NCBI RefSeq assembly: GCF_017355985.1
Contig: NZ_JAFIQU010000003.1
Location: 107,884-171,883, forward strand
Direction: 5' to 3'
Length of the DNA: 64,000 nucleotides
Origin: Arenibaculum pallidiluteum
GTDB lineage: Bacteria > Pseudomonadota > Alphaproteobacteria > Azospirillales > Azospirillaceae
Shown here: positions 51,858-59,984 of the stretch, piece after piece
How the letters are laid out: every line of letters starts with the position of its first letter
Position numbering within the stretch: the first letter of the stretch is position 1
Translations under genes and position numbers: made by a program
The notes under the pieces: model-generated
Database searches by the model: none
Seen by the model: only the letters and a program-made list of their open reading frames with translations
What the model was told of the DNA's origin: nothing

Positions 51858-52388
51858 TCAGGCGACCCGATCGGTCGCGCTGTTCTGGACTTGGCTCCAA
51901 GCGCCCTCGCCACCGTCGCTCAGCTTGCCCGCCGCGTCCTGCTTCTTGTAATTGACCTTGCAGGCCCCGAAACGGAAGGTGACGGTCTCCTCGGGGGCCG
52001 GGTCACCGTAGCTCCACTCGACCTTCTCGACGGCCAGCATCGAGAAGGTCCAGGTGAGGAAAATGTTCGATTGGGCCTGGCTGCCCTGACCCGCGTCGCC
52101 TGACGACTTCAGCAGCACCAGCTCGACCTTGTCGAAATGCGCGCCGCTGCCGCAGGCGATGAAGAGGTCCGGCGAGGCGGTATCCACCTGCTTCTTGATC
52201 GTGAAGGCCTCGAACTCCGCCTTGCCCGCGCCCGCGCCCGCGGTGTGCGAGGAGATGTTCAGCTTGTTCTCGAGCGAGAAGCTCCACTCGTCGGCCAAGG
52301 TGATCGCATCTTTCTTCAGCTTGGATTCGCCCTTGGGGTGGATTCTGCCCGAGGGCTGGGTGAACAGCAGGTAGGCATCGAAGGCCAT
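51858..52388 (-). CDS. hcp: Type VI tube protein Hcp/TssD (176 aa)
   Basis: Hcp hexamers stack into the inner tube that is fired by the sheath and can carry small effectors in its lumen. The protein opens MAFDAYLLFTQPSGRIHPKGES and has DTASPDLFIACGSGAHFDKVELVLLKSSG, IFLTWTFSMLAVEKVEWSYG and ETVTFRFGACKVNYKKQD, all Hcp-like. Its place within the operon between tssC and tssE, 34 bases behind tssC, couples tube and sheath production. Confidence 0.97.
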   Translation of the reverse strand: MAFDAYLLFTQPSGRIHPKGESKLKKDAITLADEWSFSLENKLNISSHTAGAGAGKAEFEAFTIKKQVDTASPDLFIACGSGAHFDKVELVLLKSSGDAGQGSQAQSNIFLTWTFSMLAVEKVEWSYGDPAPEETVTFRFGACKVNYKKQDAAGKLSDGGEGAWSQVQNSATDRVA

Positions 52389-52422
52389 GGGAATCCCCTA
52401 GCGGTTGCTGTGACGGAAGGGT

Positions 52423-53922
52423 TCAGGCTTTCCTCGCGGACGGAAGCCGCGAGACAAGGCGCAGCGAAACGGTGAGGCCCTCGAGCTGGTAGTGCGGGCG
52501 CAGGAAGAAGCGCGCCTGGTAGTAGCCCGGGTTGTCCGGGATTTCCTGGACGATGACCTCCGCCGCGGCCAGCGGCTTCTCCGCCTTGGCTTCCTCGCTC
52601 GCGAGGTTGGGCGAGGGGTGGACGTAGTTCTGTATCCACTGGTTCAGCCAGGCTTCGACGTCGGAGCGTTCCTTGAACGACCCGATCTTGTCCCGGACCA
52701 GGCATTTCAGGTAATGCGCGAAGCGGGAGGTCGCGAAGATGTAGGGCAGCCGGGCGCTCAGCTCCGCGTTCGTGGAGGCCTCGGCCTCGTCGTACTTCGC
52801 GGGCTTGTTCAGGGTCTGCGCGCCGATGAACACGGCCATGTCGGTGTTCTTGCGGTGCAGCAGCGGAAGGAAACCGTTCTTCGACAGCTCGGCCTCGCGT
52901 CGGTCGCTGATCGCGATTTCCGTCGGGCATTTCAGGTCGACGCCGCCGTCATCGCTCGGGAAGGTGTGCGCAGGCAGCCCCTCGACCAGCCCGCCGGACT
53001 CCACGCCGCGGATCCGCGACATCCATCCGTGCAGCTTGAAGGACCGGGCGACGTTGATGCCCATGGCGTAGGCTGCGTTGCACCAGAGATACTTGCTGCT
53101 GTCGCTGCCGTCGACGTCCTCCTCGAAGGCGAACTCCTCGACGGGATCGGTCTTTATTCCGTAGGGCAGGCGCCCCAGCGTGCGCGGCAGCGTCAGCGCG
53201 ACATAGCGGGAATCCTCGGACTCGCGCAGCGAGCGCCAGGCGGCGTATTCCGGTGTCTGGAAGATCTTCGTGAGGTCGCGCGGGTTCGCCAGCTCCTGCC
53301 AGGATTCCATGTTCAGGAGCTGCGGGGCGGCGGCCGAGATCAGGGGCGCATGCGCGGCCGCGGCGATCTGGCCCAGCGCGCCCAGCAGCTCGACGTCCGG
53401 AGGCGTGTGGTCGAAATAGTAGTCGGCGATCAGGCACCCATAGGGCTGCCCGCCGATCTGACCGAACTCCTCCTCGTAGATCTTCTTGAAGAGCGGGCTC
53501 TGGTCCCAGGCGACACCCTTGTACTTGCGGGCCGACCGGGCAAGCTCCGCCTTCGTGACGTTCAGCACCCGGATCTTCAGGTTCTCGTCCGTCTCGGTGT
53601 TGTGGACGAGCTGGTGCAGCCCCCGCCAGGAACTCTCCAGGCTCTGGAATTCCGGATGGTGCATGATGAGATTGAGCTGCTCGGTGAGCTTGCGGTCGAG
53701 CTCGGCGACGATCGCCTGGATCGTCGCGACCGCGTCCTCTCCGATCAGGCTGGTTTCGGCCAGCGCCTGCTCGGCAAGGGTCCCGACGGCCCGCTCGATG
53801 GCGCTCCGGTACTGGTCGGTCCGGGGCTTGAACTCCCGTTGCAGAAGCTCGGCGAAGGCATTGCTGGTCAGCGTCGCGCCAGCGGCAGCCGGCTGCACCT
53901 CCTCCATGCGGTTCGCGGTCAT
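52423..53922 (-). CDS. tssC: Type VI sheath large subunit TssC/VipB (499 aa)
   Basis: TssC forms the contractile sheath with TssB. Characteristic segments are MHHPEFQSLESSWRGLHQLVHNTETDENLKIRVLNV, GGQPYGCLIADYYFDHTPPDVELL, SAAPQLLNMESWQELANPRDL, TLPRTLGRLPYG and the C-terminal KCLVRDKIGSFKERSDVEAWLNQWI. It overlaps tssB by 4 bases (ATGA). Full length. Confidence 0.98.
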   Translation of the reverse strand: MTANRMEEVQPAAAGATLTSNAFAELLQREFKPRTDQYRSAIERAVGTLAEQALAETSLIGEDAVATIQAIVAELDRKLTEQLNLIMHHPEFQSLESSWRGLHQLVHNTETDENLKIRVLNVTKAELARSARKYKGVAWDQSPLFKKIYEEEFGQIGGQPYGCLIADYYFDHTPPDVELLGALGQIAAAAHAPLISAAAPQLLNMESWQELANPRDLTKIFQTPEYAAWRSLRESEDSRYVALTLPRTLGRLPYGIKTDPVEEFAFEEDVDGSDSSKYLWCNAAYAMGINVARSFKLHGWMSRIRGVESGGLVEGLPAHTFPSDDGGVDLKCPTEIAISDRREAELSKNGFLPLLHRKNTDMAVFIGAQTLNKPAKYDEAEASTNAELSARLPYIFATSRFAHYLKCLVRDKIGSFKERSDVEAWLNQWIQNYVHPSPNLASEEAKAEKPLAAAEVIVQEIPDNPGYYQARFFLRPHYQLEGLTVSLRLVSRLPSARKA

Positions 53923-54455
53923 GAACGCTTCTCCTCGTCGGCGGCATCGGCATTACCGCCCGGGACCCGGGCCTTGCCCGAGATCGCCTTGAGCAGCTCC
54001 GGATCGGACAGGAGCTTGCCGAGCAGCTGTTCCGCGCCGCTCTTGCCGTCCATGTACGTGAGAAGGTTCGCGAGCTCCGTCCGTGCTTCGAGCAGCTTGC
54101 GGAGCGCCTCGACCCGCCGGGCGACCGCCGCCGGGGAGAAGTCGTCCATCCGCTCGAAGGTGAGCTCGACGGGAAGCCGCCCCTCACCCGTGAGCGTATT
54201 CTCGACAACGAAGGCCACGCGCGGCTTCATCGCCCGGAGCCGGGCGTCGAAATTGTCGATGTCGATCTCGGCCATCTTCCGTTCCGCGATGTCCGGCAGC
54301 GGCTCGGCGGGCTTGCCTGCGAGATCCGCAAGGACCCCGGTGACGAACGGAAGCTGGACCTTCCGCTCGGAACCGTAGAGCTCCACGTCGTATTCGATCT
54401 GGACCCGCGGCGTCCGGTTGCGGCCGATGAATTTCTGGCTGCTGGATTTCACCAT
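53919..54455 (-). CDS. tssB: Type VI sheath small subunit TssB/VipA (178 aa)
   Basis: TssB pairs with TssC to make the sheath, and its helix is the handle grasped by ClpV. Typical parts are SSSQKFIGRNRTPRVQIEYDVELYGSERKVQLPFVTGVLADL, ERKMAEIDIDNFDARLRAMKPR and ARRVEALRKLLEARTELANLLTYMDGKSGAE. It stops within the tssC start (ATGA) and lies 68 bases behind tssA. Confidence 0.98.
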   Translation of the reverse strand: MVKSSSQKFIGRNRTPRVQIEYDVELYGSERKVQLPFVTGVLADLAGKPAEPLPDIAERKMAEIDIDNFDARLRAMKPRVAFVVENTLTGEGRLPVELTFERMDDFSPAAVARRVEALRKLLEARTELANLLTYMDGKSGAEQLLGKLLSDPELLKAISGKARVPGGNADAADEEKRS

Positions 54456-54523
54456 CCTCGATCCTCCTCAATGCCGCCCGCGGCAGCGATCCGTTGCGTT
54501 CGTCCCGGCCCTTCGCCGGCCCG

Positions 54524-55540
54524 TCAGTCCGCGTCCTGTGTGATGGCGTCCGAAATTCCTGCGAGGTGGCGGAACTGCTCCGCGCCCTCCGGCGCGAGTT
54601 CGACGAGCAGCGAAAGGAAGTCCTTCGCGACGAGCCGCTTGGTCCGTTCGAGCAGCATCGGGACCGGGCTCGACGGCTCGTTGGCGCGGTACCACACGCA
54701 GATGCGCTCGAGCTGGCCGATGACGTCGGCACGGCTGGAGATCTCCCCGCTGCCGCCGGTCGCGACGGGGGACACCTCCTCGGCCGCTTCGTCCGCGCCG
54801 ACGGACGGCATCGGCCGATACGCGTCGATGACCGCCCTGACCTGGCCGAGAAGGTCCTTCAGCGCGTCGAGGCGGAGCATGGCTTCCGGTGCGATCTGTG
54901 CCCGAAGGCTGGCCTCGAGGCGGCCGATACCTCCGAGGCAGTCGCCCAGCGCCTCGCTGGTTCCGGACAGCAGCTCCCTGTCGGTCGCGCCGAACGCCCC
55001 CTCGATCTGGGCCAGGTCCGGGGCCCCGCTCCCGGGCTCGTCGTTCCGGGCCGCCTGCCACTGCTCGAGGCTGAAGCGCCCGAAGGCCCGGGAGTCCGCG
55101 AGCGGCGCGTGGCGTATGTCGGCGAGAAGCCCGGCGGGATCGCACAGATTGGCCAGCGCGTTCACGCGCACGGTCGGATCGTCCGCATCGTCCGCGTCCG
55201 GTCTCGGGTGCACGCCGTCCCAATAGCGCTCCAGATAGTCCGCCAGCAGCGCCAGCCCGTCCGCAAGGCCGCGGAACCCGTCCGTGTGCAGCCAGGCCCG
55301 GGTCAGGGTGGCGCCGATGCGGAGGTCCTTGCTGCGCCGGGCAAGCTCCAGCCCGAGGGCCGCGACCTGGATCCAGTCCGTGGCGTCGCCGGCAGCCGTC
55401 GCGTCGCCGAGCTGGCGGTCCGGCTTCCCGCGCGCAGCGATTTCGAATTCGAGGTAGTCGAGATCGTAGTCCAGAGCCTCGCCGCACGGGTCGGCGCCGT
55501 CGACCGCGGCCAGCAGATTCGCGTCTTCCGCACGCGACAT
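54524..55540 (-). CDS. tssA: Type VI cap protein TssA/ImpA (338 aa)
   Basis: TssA caps the growing tail at the distal end. The ImpA_N domain is clear: CGEALDYDLDYLEFEIAARGKPDRQLGDA, DWIQVAALGLELARRSKDLRIGATLTRAWLHTDGFRGLADGLALLADYLERYWDGVHPRPD. The C-terminal part has SRADVIGQLERICVWYRANEPSSPVPMLLERTKRLVAKDFLSLL, typical of TssA. First gene of the minus-strand operon, facing away from tssK. Confidence 0.95.
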   Translation of the reverse strand: MSRAEDANLLAAVDGADPCGEALDYDLDYLEFEIAARGKPDRQLGDATAAGDATDWIQVAALGLELARRSKDLRIGATLTRAWLHTDGFRGLADGLALLADYLERYWDGVHPRPDADDADDPTVRVNALANLCDPAGLLADIRHAPLADSRAFGRFSLEQWQAARNDEPGSGAPDLAQIEGAFGATDRELLSGTSEALGDCLGGIGRLEASLRAQIAPEAMLRLDALKDLLGQVRAVIDAYRPMPSVGADEAAEEVSPVATGGSGEISSRADVIGQLERICVWYRANEPSSPVPMLLERTKRLVAKDFLSLLVELAPEGAEQFRHLAGISDAITQDAD

Positions 55541-55839
55541 GTATCGATTTCCCGAATGCTCGCAGCGATGACCAGGTCGAGCCGTGACCAGGAACCGCCG
55601 CCGTGACGGGAATGACTAGGCCATTTCTGACGGGGCGCCGCATGCACGGTTCATATGGCGCCATGCATCTTGGGCGTTTGCCCGGGAATACTCGTGGCGA
55701 ATGGCGCGATATCCGATGCGCATGATCCGCGGGTTCCGCGGGAGATCATAGTGGCATCCATCGGGGGCGGTGCTTCCGGCGGCATCCTCCGGGGTCGCGG
55801 CGCCGGAGAAGTCCCGTCCAGCGCAGCAGGGCCGAGCGG
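55541..55839. other. Divergent promoter region tssA / tssK
   Basis: The 299-base gap must hold promoters for both type VI operons. I found no convincing sigma54 (-24/-12) or sigma70 pair. It contains a short palindrome ATGGCGCCAT (55653-55662), near the middle, which could be a regulator site. Confidence 0.4.
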
Positions 55840-57186
55840 ATGTCGTGGAACAACAAGGTGGTCTGGTCGGAAGGCCTGTTCCTGCGGCCCCAGCATCTCC
55901 AGCAGGCCGATCGCTACATGGAGGGCTTCGTGCGGGGCCGCACGGCGGCCCTGCGCGGCTATGGCTGGGGCTTCACCGACCTTCGCCTCAACCGCTCTCT
56001 GCTGACGCTGGGAAAGGTCGCCATCGAACATGCGGCGGGCGTGCTGGAGGATGGAACGCCATTCGCCATTCCCGACGAGGCCGACCAGCCGGCCCCGCTG
56101 GAGGTTCCGGAGAGCCTGCGCAACGTGACGATCCATCTGGCGCTGCCGGCCAGCCAGCCCGGCGCCGTGGAGACGGAATCGGCCGGCAGCAGCGATGCCG
56201 TTGCCCGGTTCGCGCTCGCCGAGCAGGAGGTCGTCGGCGGCAACGCGGGCGAGCGCGATCCCGTCGCGATCGAAGTGGGGCGCCTGCGGTTCCGGCTCGT
56301 CGCGGAGGGGATGGAGCGCTCGGGCTTCCTGTGCATGCCGGTCGCGCGCCTGGTGGAGGTCCGTGCGAACCGTCAGGTCGTTCTCGACGAGAGCTTCGTT
56401 CCCCCCGCGCTGGACATTGCAGCGGCGCCGGTGATCGCGGGCTATGCGACCGAGATCGAAGGGCTCCTGCACCATCGGGGCGAAGCGCTGGCCGGACGGG
56501 TCTCGCAGTCCGGCACCAAGGGCGTCGCGGAGATCGCGGACTTCCTGCTGCTTCAGGTCGTGAACCGCCACGAGCCGCTGTTCGCCCATCTCGGCCAGGC
56601 CTCGACGGTGCATCCGGAGACCCTGTTCGGCCACATGCTGCAGCTCGCCGGGGAACTGGCAACCTTCTCGGGCACCGGCAAGCGGCCGCCCTCTTTCGGC
56701 CCTTACCGGCATGAGGACCTGGCGACGAGTTTCCGGCCGCTGATGCAGTCGATCCGCCAGTCGCTGAACACGGTGCTGGAGCAGACGGCAATCGCCATTC
56801 CTCTGCGCGAGACCAGATACGGGGTCCATCTGGCCGAGGTCATGGACCGCAGCCTGTTCCGCACGGCCGCCTTCGTCCTCGCGGTGCGCGCGGATGTGGA
56901 GGCGGAGCGCCTGCGACGCGCATTCCCGACCCAGGTCAAGATCGGGCCCGCCGAGCGGATCAAGGATCTCGTCAACGTAGCGCTGCCGGGCATGGTGCTC
57001 GATGCGCTGCCCGTCGCGCCTCGCCAGATCCCCTTCCATGCCGGCGTCACCTACTTCGAGATCGACCGGAACAGCGCCTATTGGAAGGAGATGCCGACAT
57101 CGGGGGGGCTCGCGCTCCATGTCGCCGGCGACTTTCCCAACCTCGAAATGGCCCTGTGGGCGATCCGCGGCGACGAGCGCTCGTGA
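55840..57186 (+). CDS. tssK: Type VI baseplate subunit TssK (448 aa)
   Basis: TssK trimers connect the baseplate to the membrane complex. The opening MSWNNKVVWSEGLFLRPQHLQQADRY is the family signature; later segments are GYGWGFTDLRLNRSLLTLGK, VARLVEVRANRQVVLDESFVPP and the C-terminal TYFEIDRNSAYWKEMPTSGGLALHVAGDFPNLEMALWAI. First gene of the plus operon tssK-tagH-tssL-tssM-tagF. Confidence 0.97.
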   Translation: MSWNNKVVWSEGLFLRPQHLQQADRYMEGFVRGRTAALRGYGWGFTDLRLNRSLLTLGKVAIEHAAGVLEDGTPFAIPDEADQPAPLEVPESLRNVTIHLALPASQPGAVETESAGSSDAVARFALAEQEVVGGNAGERDPVAIEVGRLRFRLVAEGMERSGFLCMPVARLVEVRANRQVVLDESFVPPALDIAAAPVIAGYATEIEGLLHHRGEALAGRVSQSGTKGVAEIADFLLLQVVNRHEPLFAHLGQASTVHPETLFGHMLQLAGELATFSGTGKRPPSFGPYRHEDLATSFRPLMQSIRQSLNTVLEQTAIAIPLRETRYGVHLAEVMDRSLFRTAAFVLAVRADVEAERLRRAFPTQVKIGPAERIKDLVNVALPGMVLDALPVAPRQIPFHAGVTYFEIDRNSAYWKEMPTSGGLALHVAGDFPNLEMALWAIRGDERS

Positions 57187-57221
57187 TCCCCGGTCGGTTC
57201 CTGGTTCCGGAGGCTTCAGCC

Positions 57222-58685
57222 ATGTCCCTCCTTCTGCACGCCGAGGGCCCGGGAGCGATCAGCCTTCGCGGATCGGACGCCGCCGGTCAGATCATGGTCC
57301 ACGACCGGCTGACGATCGGCCGCGACGAGCAGAACGACCTTGTCCTCGCGGACGAGCGCATGATGATCTCGTCGAGACACTGCCGGATCGAGCGGACGGA
57401 GCAGGGCTACGCCCTGATCGACCACAGCCGCAACGGCACCTTCATCAACCAGGCCAGCCTGGCAGTCGAGCGCAACATCCCGGCGGCGCTCGAGGCCGGC
57501 GACGAGATCCATATCGGCGGCTTCACGCTCCGCGTCACGACTATCGAGGCTGCCGAACCCGCTGCTGAACCCTCTGCCGAGCCCGCGGCCACGTGCAACG
57601 CCGAGCCTGACGGCGAGGCCGAGGATCTCCTGCACGCGGGACCGGTCCGACCTCCCAGGCGCCCACCCGTCCTTCGGAATGCGACGGAGAGGAACGGCCG
57701 CGCGTCCGTCCGACCGGCGCCTGCTCCGCTCTGGCCGATCGAGGCCGACGAGGAGCAGACGCTCTTTCCGGGATTCTCGGCGGGGACGCCGGTCAACGGG
57801 TCTCAATTCGGTGGCCGCGCTGCAGCGCCGGACCATGTCCCGCCGGAAGCCGCCGTGTTCGTCCAGCCGGCGAAAGGCGTCGCGAGGATCCCCGACGACT
57901 GGGATCTGCTGGCGGAGGTCGGCAGCCCGTCCGCCGAACGCGGGGAAAGGGATCCGCAGCCGTCGCCAGCGGCGCCCGCGGAAGCGGCGGCGCCGGCGAC
58001 GGCGCCCGAGCCCCCTGCGGCACCGCGCACAGGGGGCGGGGACGAGGCTGTCAGGAGCGCGATCGCGGCGCTGCTCCAAAGCTGCGGCCTGACGGCCGAG
58101 GAGGTCCCGGATGCGCGCCTGGCCGCGATCCTGGGCAGCATGGCCCGCATCCTGCGGATCACCGTCGCAAATCTCGAGGAGGTCCTGGCCGCCCGGTCCA
58201 TGACCAAGCGGGAGCTTGGTGTCGAGCGCACCATGATCGGCCGGTCGGACAACAACATCCTCAAGTTCGGGGTGGGGCCGGAAGCGGCGATGCGCCTCCT
58301 GCTCATGGAGGATGCCGCGGGCTTTCTGTCGGCCGATCGCGCGATCGAGCAGGCCTTCGACGATCTCAAGGCTCACCAGCTCAGCCTCGTCGCCGCGACG
58401 CAGGAGACGCTCGAGACCATGCTGCGGCGCTTGGCCCCGGAGGCGGTCGGCGCCCAGGAGCCGCCGGGCTGGCTGGAACGCGCCGTGCCGCTGCTGGCCA
58501 GGGCTCGAGCCTGGGACCGCTACGTCGCGCTGCATGGGCGCCTCTCCGGCGATCTCGCCAGCGGCGACCTCAGCATTCCGGCGGAGGTCCTCGCCTACGC
58601 CTTTTCCGTCCCGGGCCGGGTCACGCCGGAGCACGACAAGGGGTCGGACGGGACCAATGAGGAGGCACCGCCGCATGGTCGATAG
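57222..58685 (+). CDS. tagH: Type VI-associated FHA-domain protein TagH-like (487 aa)
   Basis: TagH proteins bind phosphothreonine through an FHA domain and take part in posttranslational control by the PpkA/PppA kinase-phosphatase pair. The FHA domain is at about 20-95: LTIGRDEQNDLVLAD, ISSRHCRIER and YALIDHSRNGTFIN. A Pro/Ala-rich linker (about 115-285) leads to the C-terminal helical domain of this family (VANLEEVLAARSMTKRELGVERTMIGRSDNNILKFG). It overlaps tssL by 11 bases. The kinase and phosphatase genes are not in the window and may lie beyond 64,000. Confidence 0.9.
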   Translation: MSLLLHAEGPGAISLRGSDAAGQIMVHDRLTIGRDEQNDLVLADERMMISSRHCRIERTEQGYALIDHSRNGTFINQASLAVERNIPAALEAGDEIHIGGFTLRVTTIEAAEPAAEPSAEPAATCNAEPDGEAEDLLHAGPVRPPRRPPVLRNATERNGRASVRPAPAPLWPIEADEEQTLFPGFSAGTPVNGSQFGGRAAAPDHVPPEAAVFVQPAKGVARIPDDWDLLAEVGSPSAERGERDPQPSPAAPAEAAAPATAPEPPAAPRTGGGDEAVRSAIAALLQSCGLTAEEVPDARLAAILGSMARILRITVANLEEVLAARSMTKRELGVERTMIGRSDNNILKFGVGPEAAMRLLLMEDAAGFLSADRAIEQAFDDLKAHQLSLVAATQETLETMLRRLAPEAVGAQEPPGWLERAVPLLARARAWDRYVALHGRLSGDLASGDLSIPAEVLAYAFSVPGRVTPEHDKGSDGTNEEAPPHGR

Positions 58686-59973
58686 AACCGTCATCGCCCC
58701 GAGCGACGTCTTCCTCGGCCTGGCGCGCGGCGGTGGCGTGGTGCCCGTGGCGGTCTCGGACGAGCCGGTCGACATCTGGGACCGCATCAGCCTCGGTCGG
58801 ACCAGCCCGCTGGTCACGGCGGCAGCGCCGCTGCTGAACCTATGCGTCCGCATCAGGAACCTGGCCTCCCATCCGGATGCGGAGGCCCTGCGCATGCAGG
58901 TCCTGAGCGAGGTGGAGCGCTTCGAGCAGCGGATCGCCCCGCTTGGCCTGGCCGCTCGGTCGGTGCGGGCCGGGAAGTACGCGCTGTGCGCCACCATCGA
59001 CGACCTCGTCCTGAACACGCCGTGGGGCAGCCGCAGCGTTTGGACGACCCGCAGCATGGTCGGGACGCTGTTCAGCGAGACATGGGGCGGCGACCGCTTC
59101 TTTGACCTCCTGGCCCAGCTCAAGCGGGAGCCGAGCGCCAACCTCGACCTGCTGGAGCTGCTCTACTACTGCCTCAGCCTCGGATTCGAGGGCCGGTACC
59201 GGATCGCCCCGCGCGGCACCTCCGAGCTCTCGCAGGTGCGCGACGATCTCTTCCGGCTGATCCGGACCGCGCGCGGCGCCCTGGAGCGGGACATCTCCCC
59301 CAACTGGCGCGGCGTCGCGGCCGCGCATCATCAGCCCGCCACAGCGATCCCGCCCTGGACCGTCGTCGCGGCCTCGGCAGGGCTTCTGCTCGCGGTCTTC
59401 ACTGCCCTGCTGCTGGCGATCAATGCCCGCTCCGACCAGGCCTTCACCGCCCTTGCGGGCCTGCCTCCGACCGGGCCGGTGACCATCAGCCGGCCGGCAC
59501 CGGTCGTTCCGCCGCCGCCACCGCCGGTCGTGGTCGCGCAGGCCGCCGCGCTGCGGAGCTTCCTGGAGCCCGAGATCCGCGAAGGCCTCGTCACGGTGAC
59601 GGAGGACGCGCGGTCCATCGCGGTCCGGATCGTGGGCGATGGCATGTTCGATTCCGGACGCGCCGAAGTCCTCGAACGCTTCACGTCGGTGCTGCGGCGG
59701 ATCGGGCAGGCGCTGAACGACCAGCCTGGAGACGTGCTGGTCACCGGCCACACCGACGACCGGCCGATCCGCTCGCTGAAGTTCCCGTCGAACTGGGAAC
59801 TGTCCTTTGCCCGGGCGAGGGCGGCCGCCGCGATCATCGGGGCGACCATGGCGGACGCGGGCCGGCTGCGGGCCGAGGGCAAGGCCGCGAGCGAGCCCCT
59901 CGCATCGAACGACACGCCCCAGGGCCGTCAGCAGAACCGGCGCATCGAGCTCGCGATCACCAAGGCGCCGTAG
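58675..59973 (+). CDS. tssL: Type VI membrane protein TssL (DotU) with OmpA-like tail (432 aa)
   Basis: TssL forms the inner-membrane complex with TssM. The DotU part (about 45-205) has LLNLCVRIRNLASHPDAEALRMQVLSEVERFEQR, LCATIDDLVLNTPWGSRSVW, LLELLYYCLSLGFEGRYRI. One membrane segment follows (IPPWTVVAASAGLLLAVFTALLLA), then a Pro-rich stretch and a C-terminal OmpA/MotB peptidoglycan-binding domain with LVTGHTDDRPIRSLKFPSNWELSFARA and QQNRRIELA. The peptidoglycan anchor is thus fused to TssL. ATG 58675 has GGAGG about 10 bases upstream and overlaps the tagH end. Confidence 0.96.
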   Translation: MVDRTVIAPSDVFLGLARGGGVVPVAVSDEPVDIWDRISLGRTSPLVTAAAPLLNLCVRIRNLASHPDAEALRMQVLSEVERFEQRIAPLGLAARSVRAGKYALCATIDDLVLNTPWGSRSVWTTRSMVGTLFSETWGGDRFFDLLAQLKREPSANLDLLELLYYCLSLGFEGRYRIAPRGTSELSQVRDDLFRLIRTARGALERDISPNWRGVAAAHHQPATAIPPWTVVAASAGLLLAVFTALLLAINARSDQAFTALAGLPPTGPVTISRPAPVVPPPPPPVVVAQAAALRSFLEPEIREGLVTVTEDARSIAVRIVGDGMFDSGRAEVLERFTSVLRRIGQALNDQPGDVLVTGHTDDRPIRSLKFPSNWELSFARARAAAAIIGATMADAGRLRAEGKAASEPLASNDTPQGRQQNRRIELAITKAP

Positions 59974-59984
59974 GGAAGACCGTC

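Noticed and set aside
55541-55839. A sigma54 promoter for the type VI operons.
   Set aside because: GG and GC pairs occur, but none with the required -24/-12 spacing and flanking bases.
55651-57120. A 489-codon minus-strand frame across tssK and the tssA/tssK gap.
   Set aside because: Shadow of tssK; would leave no promoter space for tssK.
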